Source: Devosia sp. 2618 (lineage in GTDB: Bacteria; Pseudomonadota; Alphaproteobacteria; Rhizobiales; Devosiaceae). From it: a stretch of DNA of 64,000 bases. This document shows, one piece after another, positions 31,130 through 40,705 of this stretch (its first letter is position 1; the number at the start of each line of letters is the position of its first letter). The notes beneath the pieces were generated by a model, which was not told the origin of the DNA, searched no databases, and saw nothing but the letters and a program-made list of their open reading frames with translations. Position numbers and translations under genes: made by a program. The stretch lies in the NCBI RefSeq assembly GCF_040546815.1, contig NZ_JBEPOO010000001.1:3968001-4032000 (forward strand). The letters are read 5' to 3'.

Positions 31130-32410
31130 TCAGGGTCTCGTCTGGCCGTTACCACGGACGCGATATTTGAAACTGGTGAGCTGTTCGACGCCGACCGGAC
31201 CACGCGCATGCATCTTGCCCGTGGCGATGCCGATCTCGCCGCCAAAGCCGAATTCGCCGCCATCGGCGAACTGGGTCGAGGCGTTGTGAACGAGGATGGC
31301 GCTGTCGATTTCGTTGAAGAATTTTTCGACGGCGGCTGGGTCCTCGGCGATGATCGCTTCGGTGTGGTGGCTCGAATAATGCTCGATATGGGCGATGGCA
31401 TCTTCGATGCTGTCGACCACTTTGACCGAAATGATGGCGTCTTCGTACTCGGTGCGCCAGTCCTGCTCAGTGGCCGATTTCGTTAACGGACTGTTAGCAT
31501 TGACCACAGCATCACCGCGAATTTCGCAGCCTTTTGCTATCAACGCGTCAAGGATTGGATTGAGGTGGGTCGCCACCACATCTTTGTGCACGAGCAGCGT
31601 CTCGGCAGCACCGCAAACGCCGGTGCGACGCATCTTGGCGTTGACGATGACGGGAATGGCTTTGGCGAGGTCGGCGGACTTGTCGACATAGACATGGACC
31701 AGACCTTCGAGATGGGCAAAGACCGGCACGCGGGCTTCGTCCTGCACGCGGGCAACGAGCGTCTTGCCACCACGGGGCACGATGACGTCGATATTGCCGT
31801 CGAGGCCCTTGAGCATTTCGCCGACTGCCGCGCGATCGGTGGTGGGCACCAGCTGAACGCATCCGACGGGCAGGCCGGCGAGGTGCAGGCCATCGAGCAT
31901 GCATTCGACAATGGCGTGGCTGGAATGGAAGCTGTCGCTGCCGCCGCGCAGGATGACGGCATTGCCCGACTTGATGCAAAGCGCGCCGGCATCGGCGGTC
32001 ACATTGGGGCGCGATTCAAAGATCACGCCGATAACGCCGAGCGGCGTGCGGACGCGTTCGATGTGCAGACCATTTGGACGGTCCCATTCGGCAATGACGG
32101 TGCCAACAGGATCGGGCAACTCGGCAATGGTTTTGACGGCTTCAACGATCCCGTCGATGCGGGCATCGGTCAGCAGCAGTCGGTCGAGGAAGGCCTTGGA
32201 AATACCCTTGGCTTCGGCCGCCGCCATATCCTTGGCGTTGGCGGCAAGGATCTTCTTGCGATGGGCATTGATGGCGCCGGCTGCCGTGGTCAGCGCCGTG
32301 CGTTTTTGTTCCGGCGTCGCGATGGCGAGTGCCTTGGCACCGATGCGGGCATTGCGCCCGATCTCGGCCATGATGGTTTCGGTCGAAATTGTCGTTTCAG
32401 CCAAGCTCAT
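31130..32410 (-). CDS. proA: glutamate-5-semialdehyde dehydrogenase
   Basis: 426 residues. It reduces glutamyl-5-phosphate to the semialdehyde, the second step of proline synthesis. The catalytic cysteine is in [15 protein letters not shown], and IIVPRGG-type [11 protein letters not shown] is the ProA signature. ATG 32410 overlaps the end of proB by 14 bp, which points to coupled translation. The frame open above 32410 is a shadow of proB. Confidence 0.96.
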   Translation of the reverse strand: MSLAETTISTETIMAEIGRNARIGAKALAIATPEQKRTALTTAAGAINAHRKKILAANAKDMAAAEAKGISKAFLDRLLLTDARIDGIVEAVKTIAELPDPVGTVIAEWDRPNGLHIERVRTPLGVIGVIFESRPNVTADAGALCIKSGNAVILRGGSDSFHSSHAIVECMLDGLHLAGLPVGCVQLVPTTDRAAVGEMLKGLDGNIDVIVPRGGKTLVARVQDEARVPVFAHLEGLVHVYVDKSADLAKAIPVIVNAKMRRTGVCGAAETLLVHKDVVATHLNPILDALIAKGCEIRGDAVVNANSPLTKSATEQDWRTEYEDAIISVKVVDSIEDAIAHIEHYSSHHTEAIIAEDPAAVEKFFNEIDSAILVHNASTQFADGGEFGFGGEIGIATGKMHARGPVGVEQLTSFKYRVRGNGQTRP

Positions 32411-33536
32411 GGCTTTCCTCCTTGGCACCAACCAGCACCAGATTGTCACGATGTACAAGGGCGGCGCGATTGCCGGCGCCGAGCAGTTCAACAACAGCGT
32501 CGCTGCGCTTGCCCATGACGAGCCGCGCTTCGTCGCTATCGAGCCCGGCAAGGCCACGGGCAATTTCGCGGCCATCAGGATTGATGACGGCAATGGCGTC
32601 GCCGCGTTCGAATTCGCCGGTCACCTTGGTGACGCCGATCGGCAGCAGCGATTTGCCGGTGAGCAGGGCCCGGGCGGCGCCAGCATCGACCTGCAGCGTG
32701 CCCGAGACGGCGAGCGTGCCCATGATCCAGCGTTTGCGCGCCTGGGCGCGGCTCTGGGCGGGATGGAACAGCGTATGGCGGCCGCCCTCGGTCAAAGCCT
32801 TGAGCGGATGGCTCTCTGTGCCCTTGGCGATGATCATAGCGGTGCCGGCCTGGGTCGCGATCTTGCCGGCCTCGACCTTGGTGGTCATGCCGCCGCGCGA
32901 CAGGTGGCTGGCAGCGCCACCGGCCATGGCTTCGATGGCAGGCGTGATCGAGCGCACGACAGGCAGGTGCTCGGCATTGGGGTCTTTGGCGGGCGGCGCG
33001 GTATAGAGCCCGTCGATATCGCTGAGCAGCACGAGGCAATCGGCTTCGATCATGGTCGCGACGCGGGCCGAGAGGCGATCATTGTCGCCATAGCGGATTT
33101 CGGCGGTGGCAACGCTGTCGTTCTCGTTGATGATCGGAATGGCGCCGAGACCGAGAAGGGTGGCGATGGTCGTGCGCGCGTTCAGATAGTAGCGGCGCTC
33201 TTCGGTAATGTTCGGCGTGATCAGGATCTGCCCGGTGACGATCTGGTGGCGACCGAGCGCCTCGGCCCAGGCCTGCGACAAGGCAATCTGGCCGGCGCTG
33301 GCGGCGGCCTGCGATTGCTCGAGCGTCAGCGCAACGGCTGACAGGCCCAACAGGCTCCGACCCAGCGCGATGGCGCCGGACGACACGATCACCACGTCGC
33401 GGCCATCGGCCTTGAGGGCGGCAATGTCGGATGCCAGATCGGCCAGCCAGGCAGCACGGAGCTTACCCGTCTTGTCGACGAGCAAGGCAGAGCCGATCTT
33501 GATGGTCAGGCGCTTATAGGGCGCAAGGGCGTTCAT
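32397..33536 (-). CDS. proB: glutamate 5-kinase
   Basis: 379 residues. It phosphorylates glutamate in the first, feedback-controlled step of proline synthesis. The amino-acid kinase domain (about 1-265) has [20 protein letters not shown] and [17 protein letters not shown]. The C-terminal PUA domain follows (about 280-379). ATG 33536 gives [15 protein letters not shown]. It is separated from obgE by a large palindrome. Confidence 0.96.
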   Translation of the reverse strand: MNALAPYKRLTIKIGSALLVDKTGKLRAAWLADLASDIAALKADGRDVVIVSSGAIALGRSLLGLSAVALTLEQSQAAASAGQIALSQAWAEALGRHQIVTGQILITPNITEERRYYLNARTTIATLLGLGAIPIINENDSVATAEIRYGDNDRLSARVATMIEADCLVLLSDIDGLYTAPPAKDPNAEHLPVVRSITPAIEAMAGGAASHLSRGGMTTKVEAGKIATQAGTAMIIAKGTESHPLKALTEGGRHTLFHPAQSRAQARKRWIMGTLAVSGTLQVDAGAARALLTGKSLLPIGVTKVTGEFERGDAIAVINPDGREIARGLAGLDSDEARLVMGKRSDAVVELLGAGNRAALVHRDNLVLVGAKEESHELG

Positions 33537-33545
33537 GGGGCGACG

Positions 33546-33666
33546 CCCTCGTGGTTCGAGGCTCGCCAAAGGGATCGCACCTCACCATGAGGGCTACTGA
33601 AGTTACGCACGTTCACCAGCACCCTCATGGTGAGGTGCGAGTGAAACGAGCCTCGAACCACGAGGG
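33546..33666. repeat. nested 121-bp palindrome between obgE and proB
   Basis: Outer arms 33546-33565 and 33647-33666 are perfect 20-bp complements. Inner arms 33575-33593 and 33622-33640 are perfect 19-bp complements. The arms enclose a 28-bp loop, with a small internal bulge between the two pairs. In RNA this is a very long hairpin. The sequence resembles the CCTCATGGTGAG...TCGAACCACGAGG elements scattered through Hyphomicrobiales genomes; a fragment lies at 1326-1352. Confidence 0.9.
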
Positions 33667-33686
33667 AGGGGCCTAGCACGGTCATC

Positions 33687-34730
33687 TCATGGCGCCCAAT
33701 TGGGTTCCACTTTCCGACGGGCCGCTTCGAGCCTGGCGGCCTTTTCGGCGTCCAGTGTTTCGATCACGCCGTAGAGCACCATGTCCATGCCCTTGCCGGT
33801 GACGCCCGAGATTTGCAGGACGTCGGCCTTGCTGATCTTTTTGAGAATCTTGACCTTTTCCTTGAGGTCATCGGGCTCGATGGCATCGATCTTGTTGAGC
33901 ACAATGATTTCGGGCTTTTCGCCGAGACGCTCGTCATAGGCAGAGAGCTCGTGGCGAATGGTCGTATAGGCGTGCTTGACGTCGTCCTGCGTGCCATCGA
34001 TGAGATGGATCAGCACGCCGCAACGCTCGATATGGCCCAAGAAACGGTCGCCGATGCCGGCGCCTTCGCTGGCGCCTTCGATCAGGCCCGGAATATCGGC
34101 CAAAACGAAATCGCGCTCACCAATGCTGACCACGCCCAGATTGGGGTGAAGCGTGGTGAACGGATAGGCGGCGATCTTTGGCTTGGCAGCCGAAACGGCG
34201 GCAAGGAAGGTCGACTTGCCGGCATTGGGCAGGCCAACGAGACCGGCGTCTGCGATCAGCTTGAGGCGCAACCAGATCCACTTTTCAACGCCGGGAATGC
34301 CCGGATTGGCGTGGCGCGGCGCCTGATTGGAGCTCGTCTTAAAGTGCGCATTGCCGAAGCCACCATTGCCGCCCGAGAGCAGCACGGTGCGCTGACCGAC
34401 TTCGGTCATGTCGGCGATCAGCGTTTCGTTGTCGTCTTCAAACACCTGCGTGCCGACGGGGACGCGGAGCACGGTTTCGGGGCCATTGGCGCCGGCGCGA
34501 TCCTTGCCCATGCCGTGGGTGCCGGTCTTGGCCTTGAAGTGCTGCTGGTAGCGATAGTCGATCAGCGTATTGAGGCCGTCGACGCATTCGATGACGATGT
34601 CACCGCCGCGTCCGCCATTGCCGCCATTGGGGCCGCCGAATTCGACGAATTTTTCACGCAGGAACGAAACGGCGCCAGCGCCGCCATCGCCCGAACGAAC
34701 ATAGACCTTGGCCTGGTCGAGGAATTTCAT
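33687..34730 (-). CDS. obgE: GTPase ObgE/CgtA
   Basis: 347 residues. The glycine-rich Obg domain (1-158, with [13 protein letters not shown]) is followed by the GTPase domain with G1 GLPNAGKST (166-174), DIPG and NKID. Obg acts in late 50S assembly and stress control. The C-terminal region is short, as in other alphaproteobacteria. ATG 34730 overlaps the stop of the upstream acetyltransferase gene (ATGA). Confidence 0.97.
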   Translation of the reverse strand: MKFLDQAKVYVRSGDGGAGAVSFLREKFVEFGGPNGGNGGRGGDIVIECVDGLNTLIDYRYQQHFKAKTGTHGMGKDRAGANGPETVLRVPVGTQVFEDDNETLIADMTEVGQRTVLLSGGNGGFGNAHFKTSSNQAPRHANPGIPGVEKWIWLRLKLIADAGLVGLPNAGKSTFLAAVSAAKPKIAAYPFTTLHPNLGVVSIGERDFVLADIPGLIEGASEGAGIGDRFLGHIERCGVLIHLIDGTQDDVKHAYTTIRHELSAYDERLGEKPEIIVLNKIDAIEPDDLKEKVKILKKISKADVLQISGVTGKGMDMVLYGVIETLDAEKAARLEAARRKVEPNWAP

Positions 34731-35317
34731 TTGTCTCTGGCCTTCCAGATATCGCGCTCCGCAATTTCCGGGCGCAGAACCGGGTCCCGGTTTTGCTGGA
34801 AACGCGCGCGCGTTAATTCAGTGTCGATATGCTCCACCTCGGCGCCGCGCGCAAGGCAGAGCAGGGAAGAGCGTCCGGTTTCGGTAAATCCGAGCCGCAT
34901 TTGAATGGCGAGCGATGCCGCATTGAAGTGGTAGACGCCCGAATAAACGGTATCTGCGGTGCTGGCTGCAAAAAACCACTCAAGGCTCGCCCTAACCGCC
35001 TCGGTCATGATGCCTCGATCCCAAAAGGGACGGCCCAGCCAATAGCCTATAATGGGACCTTGGGGCCCGCGATGGAACCCCACATGGCCCGCAAGACCCT
35101 CGCCGGGCAGGTCGATGGTGAAATTGGTTTCCTCCACCGGCAGGTTTGGCACGCGCGTTCGCAGCCACGCCTTGGCATCACTGAGATGATAGGGAAACGG
35201 CACCCGCGCCAGATTGCCCGCCACCCCAAAATCATTGAGATAGCGCGCAATCGGTTCGGCATCGCCAAGCTGGGCCTGACGCAGGATCAAGCGCGGCGTC
35301 TGTACGATCGGGTTCAT
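34727..35317 (-). CDS. GNAT acetyltransferase, RimJ/RimL type (third of three)
   Basis: 196 residues from ATG 35317. It begins [24 protein letters not shown], the entry strand and helix of the RimJ/RimL GNAT branch, and contains [31 protein letters not shown] with the acetyl-CoA pyrophosphate loop region. The C-terminal part continues past the usual [18 protein letters not shown]. It overlaps both neighbours by the ATGA pattern, so it is translated with the preceding GNAT and with obgE. The target is unknown. Confidence 0.88.
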   Translation of the reverse strand: MNPIVQTPRLILRQAQLGDAEPIARYLNDFGVAGNLARVPFPYHLSDAKAWLRTRVPNLPVEETNFTIDLPGEGLAGHVGFHRGPQGPIIGYWLGRPFWDRGIMTEAVRASLEWFFAASTADTVYSGVYHFNAASLAIQMRLGFTETGRSSLLCLARGAEVEHIDTELTRARFQQNRDPVLRPEIAERDIWKARDK

Positions 35318-35832
35318 CGTCTTGCTCGCATGTGCCAGCTTTCGCGGGTGAGGCGGGACACGACATGATCCACATTGTGCTGCAGGCACTGTGAGAACCG
35401 CATTTCCCGTCCCGTCGTTACGAAACCAAGCTTCTTCTGTACCGCAAGGGATGCGGCATTGTTGTGGTGAGCGCTGGAGGTGACGACTTCTGCGTCGCAA
35501 TCGGCAAAATGCCAATCGAGCAGGGCGGTGGCAGCTTCAGTGACGTAGCCACGGTTCCAGTGTGGTCGAGCGACCCAGAAACCCAGCTCGTTGAGCAGCG
35601 AGACGCAGCCTATGACGCCCTTGCCCGGCAGGTCGATGACGAGCAGCGACTGTTCCGGCGTCGGTGGGCGGGCCTGGCGCAACCAGTCGCGCGCCATGGC
35701 CAAGGTGTAGGGATACGGCACGGGCGTGAGGAAACGGGCGACGTCATAGTCGCCCACGCCCAAGGCATAAAAGGGCGCGTCATCAAGGCTTGGCTCCCGC
35801 AGGATCAGCCGCTCTGTGGTGATGGGCGTCAT
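35314..35832 (-). CDS. GNAT acetyltransferase, RimJ/RimL type (second of three)
   Basis: 172 residues from ATG 35832. The core is ITTERLILREPSLDDAPFYALG, then GCVSLLNELGFWVARPHWNRGYVTEAATALLDW and NNAASLAVQKKLGFVTTG, the N-x-A/R-S-x-x-V-x-x-K-x-G-F end motif. It is clearly a paralogue of both flanking acetyltransferases. The start overlaps the stop of the upstream gene and its own stop overlaps the next start. Confidence 0.88.
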   Translation of the reverse strand: MTPITTERLILREPSLDDAPFYALGVGDYDVARFLTPVPYPYTLAMARDWLRQARPPTPEQSLLVIDLPGKGVIGCVSLLNELGFWVARPHWNRGYVTEAATALLDWHFADCDAEVVTSSAHHNNAASLAVQKKLGFVTTGREMRFSQCLQHNVDHVVSRLTRESWHMRARR

Positions 35833-36359
35833 CTTGAAAAATCCTGCCACATCAACATCATCGTCTGACCGGCGAGGTTGCCTTCGGTCTCGATGTGTTC
35901 GCCTTTTTCGACGAATCCGACTTTGCGCAGGACGTTGCGCGACCCCGCATTGCGGAGCAGCGCGCGCGAGCGCAGGGCCGGAAAACCGGCCGCTTTGGCA
36001 CTGGCGACGACGGCCGTGGCCGCCTCGGTGGCATAGCCCTGACCCCAATGGGGTTCGCCAAACCAGTAGCCCAGTTCGGGCGTCTGAGGATCGGTCAAGG
36101 TCAGGCCGACAATGCCGATGAAGGTGTCGCCATCGGCCAGCACGGCAAAGCAATGCTCGCTATCGCTGGGCACAATGGTGTCGACGAAAAAGCGCGCGTC
36201 ATCCTCGGTATAGGGGAAGGGCAGGCGCGACATCATCTCGTTGAGACGTCGGTTATTGGCGAGCGTGGCAATGGCTTGGACATGGGCCGCCGCTGGTTTT
36301 GTCAAAACCAGACGTTCCGTCTGAAGGGAGACTGGGAGGCGGTCCTTGATGCTGTCCAT
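35829..36359 (-). CDS. GNAT acetyltransferase, RimJ/RimL type (first of three)
   Basis: 176 residues from ATG 36359; a GTG at 36377 would add six. LQTERLVLTKPAAAHVQAIATL opens the fold, GYWFGEPHWGQGYATEAATAVVASA is the acetyl-CoA loop, and NVLRKVGFVEKGEH the end motif. It is the first gene after the rpmA terminator, so either read-through or a promoter in the short gap must drive it and obgE. Confidence 0.88.
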   Translation of the reverse strand: MDSIKDRLPVSLQTERLVLTKPAAAHVQAIATLANNRRLNEMMSRLPFPYTEDDARFFVDTIVPSDSEHCFAVLADGDTFIGIVGLTLTDPQTPELGYWFGEPHWGQGYATEAATAVVASAKAAGFPALRSRALLRNAGSRNVLRKVGFVEKGEHIETEGNLAGQTMMLMWQDFSR

Positions 36360-36382
36360 TTTGCTGCTCTGCTTCACAATGC

Positions 36383-36412
36383 GAAAAGGGGGACCGGTAA
36401 ACCGGTCCCCCT
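36383..36412 (-). terminator. terminator after rpmA
   Basis: A perfect 12-bp stem AGGGGGACCGGT / ACCGGTCCCCCT with a two-base centre is followed on the minus strand by TTTT. It lies about 70 bp beyond the rpmA stop and just before the GNAT-obgE genes. Confidence 0.85.
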
Positions 36413-36482
36413 AGGAATTTGTGCATTGTGCGAACACATGCCGGGGAACTGGTCACCGGCTGGGTTCACGAAACCTGCCGGG

Positions 36483-36749
36483 TTATTCGGCGGCCTCTGC
36501 CGGGTTGACAGATACGAACACTTGCGAGTTTGCGCGGGTGCGGAACGACACGTGGCCATCTACGAGTGCGTAGATGGTGTGGTCCTTGCCCAGGCCAACG
36601 CCCGTGCCGGGGTGCCATTTGGTACCGCGCTGACGGATCAGGATGTTGCCGGCGATGACGGCTTCGCCGCCAAACTTCTTGACGCCGAGACGACGGCCAG
36701 CGGTATCACGACCGTTGCGGGATGAGCCGCCTGCTTTTTTGTGTGCCAT
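36483..36749 (-). CDS. rpmA: 50S ribosomal protein L27
   Basis: 88 residues, the normal length. It starts [16 protein letters not shown], with the N-terminal tail reaching the peptidyl-transferase centre, and contains [15 protein letters not shown] and DHTIYAL. It lies 14 bp downstream of rplU in the conserved rplU-rpmA order. Confidence 0.98.
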   Translation of the reverse strand: MAHKKAGGSSRNGRDTAGRRLGVKKFGGEAVIAGNILIRQRGTKWHPGTGVGLGKDHTIYALVDGHVSFRTRANSQVFVSVNPAEAAE

Positions 36750-36763
36750 GGTGCTCTAGCTCC

Positions 36764-37486
36764 TTACTTCGTCTTGTCTTCGGCCTGAGCGGCCGCAGCT
36801 TCCTGGTCGACCTTGGCGCGCGGAGGCTTGCCGGCAACCAGATCCTTGGCCTGCTGGACCCACTCGTCACGCTCGATGCGGCCGTGGAATTCCAGCTCTT
36901 CGTCGAACTTGGCGACGTCGGCCTTCTTCCAGGCAGCGATCTGGGTGAGGCTGGTGACGCCTGCGGCGATCAGCTTCTTTTCCAGAGCTGGGCCAACGCC
37001 ACCGATCAGCTTGATGTCGTCGGTGAAATCGGCAGCTGGCTTTGCAGCCTTCTTTGCTGCTGGTGCCTTGGCTTCAGCAGCTGGTGCGTCGGCCTTTGCA
37101 GATGCCTTCTTGGCAGGAGCGGCTTCGGTCACGGATTCGGTGGTCTGCGCAATGCCGACTGCCTTGATGGTTGGCTTGGCGCCGCCCGTCAGGATTTCGG
37201 TGATGCGCACGGTCGACAGCAACTGGCGGTGGCCGTTGCGGCGACGATAATTGTGGCGACGGTTCTTCTTGAAGATGATGACCGTCTTCTGCTTGCGGGT
37301 TTCAAGCAGTTCGGCAGCGACGAGCGCGCCTTCAACGATCGGAGCGCCGACTTCGTCGCCAACCATCAGCACCTGGTCGAAGGTGACGATCGTGCCGGCT
37401 TCGGCATCGAGCTTTTCAATCTTGAGAACGTCGTTGGCGGCAACCTTGTACTGCTTGCCACCGGTTTTGATCACGGCAAAAGTCAT
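36764..37486 (-). CDS. rplU: 50S ribosomal protein L21 with C-terminal helix-hairpin-helix extension
   Basis: 240 residues, more than twice the usual length of about 103. Residues 1-104 are canonical L21 ([32 protein letters not shown]). A linker rich in Ala, Lys and Pro (about 115-152) leads to a second domain at 155-218 with [18 protein letters not shown], a helix-hairpin-helix pattern, then IAAWKKADV and [10 protein letters not shown]. The same kind of domain is found as a tail on NuoE and other alphaproteobacterial proteins. There is no frameshift or stop between the parts, so this is one protein. First gene of the rplU-rpmA unit; the promoter should be in 37487-37714. Confidence 0.95.
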   Translation of the reverse strand: MTFAVIKTGGKQYKVAANDVLKIEKLDAEAGTIVTFDQVLMVGDEVGAPIVEGALVAAELLETRKQKTVIIFKKNRRHNYRRRNGHRQLLSTVRITEILTGGAKPTIKAVGIAQTTESVTEAAPAKKASAKADAPAAEAKAPAAKKAAKPAADFTDDIKLIGGVGPALEKKLIAAGVTSLTQIAAWKKADVAKFDEELEFHGRIERDEWVQQAKDLVAGKPPRAKVDQEAAAAQAEDKTK

Positions 37487-37714
37487 AGCTTAACCTGAAC
37501 GCGTCAAACGCCAGGTCCCATTGTGTCGCGCTCTGTGGCGCCGCAGGCTGAAAGCCCAAATCCTGCGGTCTTCGACATGCTGCCAGTGTTGAAACTGGCG
37601 GGCAGCCTCGAACAGCGTTTCCAAACAAAGGAAAACGCGCCAGACCAGCCAGCGCGCATTTCCGGTGGCGCTTATCGAGGCAAATGCCCCAAGAGTCAAG
37701 CGCTCTGGGCCGTT

Positions 37715-38488
37715 TTAGCCGCCCGTTGGATACCAGTCGCGCAGGCGAACCTCAACACCGTCATCGACATTGCTTTCGACCGAGGAGAGGTCACTTTCCC
37801 CGTAATGGTAGGGATAGACGATCCTGGGCTTGAAAGTGTTGATCGCTTCGACGGCTTGCTCGGGCGTCATGGTATAGGGCAGGTTCATCGGCAGGAACGC
37901 CACTTCGATGCCGGTCAGTGCCAGCATTTCGGGCGTCGGTTCGGTGTCGCCCGCGACGTAGACGACCTTGTCGCCCAGCGTGATCAGGTAGCCATTGCCA
38001 ACGCCAACCGGGTGATACTGCATCCGGTCGGGCGTGGTGTTGTGCGCGGGAATGGCGGCGATGGAAATGCCGTTGAGCTCGCCGCTTTCGCCATTGGCAA
38101 TGGCTTTAGCGTTGGTTTTGAGCGTCTCGGGCAGCTTGTCGAACACTTCCTTGCTGGTGAGGATCGGCGCATCACCGGCAATGGCTTCAAGCGTCGGGAC
38201 ATCGAAATGATCGCCATGGCCGTGGGTGATCAGGATGGCGGTGGGCGCGGGCAGGCCCGCATATTGTGCCGCGCCGCCAACGGGGTCGACATAGATGACC
38301 TGGTCGCCAAAGCCGAGCAGGAGGCTCGCGTGGTGCACCGGGTGAATGGTGATGTCGCCCGCGGCGGTGGTTACGGTATCGCCGGTCAATGCTGTCTCCT
38401 GGGCCCAGGTCTGCGTGAACAATCCGGCGCCCAATGACACCAGTGGCAAGGCTGCCAGTCCGACAACCATACTGCGTCGCTTTACCAT
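37715..38488 (-). CDS. exported MBL-fold metal-dependent hydrolase
   Basis: 257 residues from ATG 38488. The N-terminus MVKRRSMVVGLAALPLVS ends in a signal cleavage near WAQ; KRRSM could be a Tat motif. The metallo-beta-lactamase core has HHASLLL, THGHGDHFD (metal ligands), GNGYLIT, YVAGDTE and YPYHYGESD, as in the UlaG/YycJ-like branch of metal-dependent hydrolases. The substrate is unknown. It is a single gene upstream of the rplU promoter region, on the same strand. Confidence 0.88.
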   Translation of the reverse strand: MVKRRSMVVGLAALPLVSLGAGLFTQTWAQETALTGDTVTTAAGDITIHPVHHASLLLGFGDQVIYVDPVGGAAQYAGLPAPTAILITHGHGDHFDVPTLEAIAGDAPILTSKEVFDKLPETLKTNAKAIANGESGELNGISIAAIPAHNTTPDRMQYHPVGVGNGYLITLGDKVVYVAGDTEPTPEMLALTGIEVAFLPMNLPYTMTPEQAVEAINTFKPRIVYPYHYGESDLSSVESNVDDGVEVRLRDWYPTGG

Positions 38489-38572
38489 CGTTTTCTCCCA
38501 TTGTGATTGATCTGCGTTCGGAGAACGCAAGACGACGGCGGTGGGTTCGGCTTTCCCACGCAAATGTGAGCG

Positions 38573-39022
38573 TCAGCCCGGCCGCCCAGCACTAAGGCGT
38601 TGCCGCAAGGCGGTGGCAGTATTGGTCTCTGTGCCGAGGACGGTGGCCTTGTGATCGGAGGTCCAGGTGGCAAGCGACCAAGACGGCGCATCCGGCGCTA
38701 TGGTGATGACCGGGAGATAGGCTTGCGCTGCGACCGGGTGGTTTCCAACCAGAACGGTGATGGTATCCCGCCGATATTCATCGCCCTCGAACGCATCGAG
38801 CACCGCGAGATCGAGATCGCTCAACTGGTTGATGAGCAGCCCATGCGCATTGCCATCTGGCGCCGGAACCAAAGCTGGATAGACGTGGTGAGGATAGGGC
38901 ACGGCGCGGTATTGCGGGGCGGTGGCGGGTTGCAGGGCCTTGGTGTCGATCGGCCTGCCGAGCACGGCGCTCAGCACGTCGGCATCCTGCAGCGTTCCAT
39001 AGGCAAACAGCACAGCGAGCAC
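38573..39022 (-). CDS. gamma-glutamylcyclotransferase (AIG2-like) family protein
   Basis: 149 residues from GTG 39022. The family start LFAYGTLQD is followed by PHHVYPALVPAPDGNAHGLL and LDAFEGDEYRRD, where the glutamate in FEG is the expected acid/base residue. Members act on gamma-glutamyl amines or stay uncharacterised. It lies 84 bp upstream of the MBL-fold gene on the same strand. A GTG nine bases further in is an alternative start. Confidence 0.82.
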   Translation of the reverse strand: MLAVLFAYGTLQDADVLSAVLGRPIDTKALQPATAPQYRAVPYPHHVYPALVPAPDGNAHGLLINQLSDLDLAVLDAFEGDEYRRDTITVLVGNHPVAAQAYLPVITIAPDAPSWSLATWTSDHKATVLGTETNTATALRQRLSAGRPG

Positions 39023-39129
39023 CCAAAGGTCGATGAAACCCCAAAAGGGGTGTTGCGGCCTGCCTATTGCTATGTCATAAGCCCGCCCGTGTCGACCACA
39101 CGCGCCCTAGCGGCGGTTATCGACCTCGC

Positions 39130-39219
39130 GGAGAGGTGGCAGAGTGGTCGAATGCACCGCACTCGAAATGCGGCATGGGGGCAACTCCATCGGGGGTTCG
39201 AATCCCTCCCTCTCCGCCA
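39130..39219 (+). tRNA. tRNA-Ser (anticodon CGA)
   Basis: The acceptor stem GGAGAGG (39130-39136) pairs with CCTCTCC (39209-39215), followed by G and an encoded CCA. The anticodon arm CCGCA-CTCGAAA-TGCGG puts CGA at 39164-39166, reading TCG. The long variable arm (39174-39189) is the class II form expected for serine. The T arm shows GGGTTCGAATCCC. Confidence 0.96.
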
Positions 39220-39373
39220 GTTTTCCCTTAGCCGAAATCGTTGCGATACGGTCCGAACGAAAGTCGGACTGAAAACCGCTGGCATCGCTGATTGAGGCGA
39301 TCTATCAGGGCTTGTCGCAGGGTTTGCGACGGCTTGGGCGGGGGCGGGTTTCCTGTCATTCGGGAATACGTCA

Positions 39374-40576
39374 TTGAGCGTCGCAGCAAATCCGTCCGCG
39401 GGACATGTCGCCGGGAAAACCACACTCTCTGTCATCGTCGCGGTGAGCATATGCCACTGCATCAATGACGTGATGCAGTCGCTGTTGTCGGCAATCTACC
39501 CCATTCTCAAAGAGAGCTACGATCTCGACTATGTCCAGATCGGGCTGCTGACGCTGACGTTTCAATGCGTTGCGTCGCTGTTGCAGCCGGCGATCGGCAT
39601 TTACACCGACAAGCGCCCGCTGCCCTATTCCCTGCCGGTCGGCATGGTTTCAAGCCTGATCGGTCTGATTATCCTGGGCTTTGCGCAGACCTATTGGCTG
39701 TTGTTGGTCGGCTCGGCTTTTGTGGGGCTGGGGTCGGCAATATTTCATCCTGAATCCAGTCGCGTTGCGCGCCTCGCATCGGGTGGGCGGCACGGGCTGG
39801 CGCAGTCGCTGTTTCAGGTTGGTGGCAATGCCGGGTCGGCAATCGGCCCGCTGCTGGCAGCCTTCGTGGTCTTGCCGCGCGGTCAGTGGAGCATCAGTCT
39901 TTTTGCCATCGGATCGCTGGTCGGCATCTTTATTCTGTGGCGTGTCGGCCGCTGGTATGCCGAGCACCGTCGCGCCAATGCGGGGAAGGCGCCCGCGAGC
40001 ACGGCACTGATCTTTGACAAGCGCACGACGTTCTTTGCGCTCGCCGTGCTGACCATTCTGACGCTGACCAAGAACGCCTATATGGCGAGCCTTTCGAGCT
40101 ACTATACCTTCTTCCTGATCGATAAATTCCAGGTCGATGTGCAGGACGCGCAGCTGCTGCTGTTCGTTTATCTCGGGGCGTCGGCACTGGGTGTGTTCAT
40201 GGGCGGGCCAATCGGGGATCGGTTCGGCGCCAAGTTCGTGATCTGGTTCTCCATTCTCGGCGTGCTGCCGTTTACGCTGGCTTTGCCTTATGCGGACTTC
40301 CAGTGGACCGTGATCCTGACGGTGATCATCGGGCTGATCTTCTCGTCCGCGTTTTCGGCCATTGTCGTGTTCGCGCAGGAGCTGATGCCCGGACGGGTGG
40401 GCATGATTGCCGGTATTTTTTTCGGCTTCGCTTTCGGTGCTGGCGGCATTGCTGCGGCAGCGCTGGGCGCACTCGCGGACGTTACCAGCATTCAGCACGT
40501 GTTCTGGATCACCTCGTTCCTGCCACTCGCCGGCTTGCTGACCATCTTCCTGCCGAAGATGGACAAGGTGCGCTAG
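39374..40576 (+). CDS. MFS transporter, fosmidomycin-resistance (FSR) type
   Basis: 400 residues, twelve transmembrane helices. The N-terminal block with HCINDVMQSLLSAIYPILK and the GSAIFHPESSRVAR segment are characteristic of the FSR drug-efflux branch of the major facilitator superfamily. The MFS loop motif is seen as GGPIGDRFGAKFV. It probably exports a toxic or amphipathic compound; the natural substrate is not known. The start is TTG 39374; no ATG is suitably placed and the upstream site is weak. It is convergent with pyrE. Confidence 0.87.
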   Translation: MSVAANPSAGHVAGKTTLSVIVAVSICHCINDVMQSLLSAIYPILKESYDLDYVQIGLLTLTFQCVASLLQPAIGIYTDKRPLPYSLPVGMVSSLIGLIILGFAQTYWLLLVGSAFVGLGSAIFHPESSRVARLASGGRHGLAQSLFQVGGNAGSAIGPLLAAFVVLPRGQWSISLFAIGSLVGIFILWRVGRWYAEHRRANAGKAPASTALIFDKRTTFFALAVLTILTLTKNAYMASLSSYYTFFLIDKFQVDVQDAQLLLFVYLGASALGVFMGGPIGDRFGAKFVIWFSILGVLPFTLALPYADFQWTVILTVIIGLIFSSAFSAIVVFAQELMPGRVGMIAGIFFGFAFGAGGIAAAALGALADVTSIQHVFWITSFLPLAGLLTIFLPKMDKVR

Positions 40577-40653
40577 GATGATGGGGCCATTCGCGCCAGA
40601 CAGAGCTGGCGTCCAGCCTGTTTGAACAGCATCTGACCTTTAGACAAACAAAA

Positions 40654-40684
40654 AGGCCAGCACGCCCGAGGGGTGTGCTGGCCT
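40654..40684 (-). terminator. terminator after pyrE
   Basis: The stem AGGCCAGCAC / GTGCTGGCCT is followed on the minus strand by TTTTTGTTTG. It lies between the convergent MFS and pyrE genes and may also slow plus-strand transcription. Confidence 0.87.
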
Positions 40685-40705
40685 GAAGTTTTGGGTGCGT
40701 CGGTC

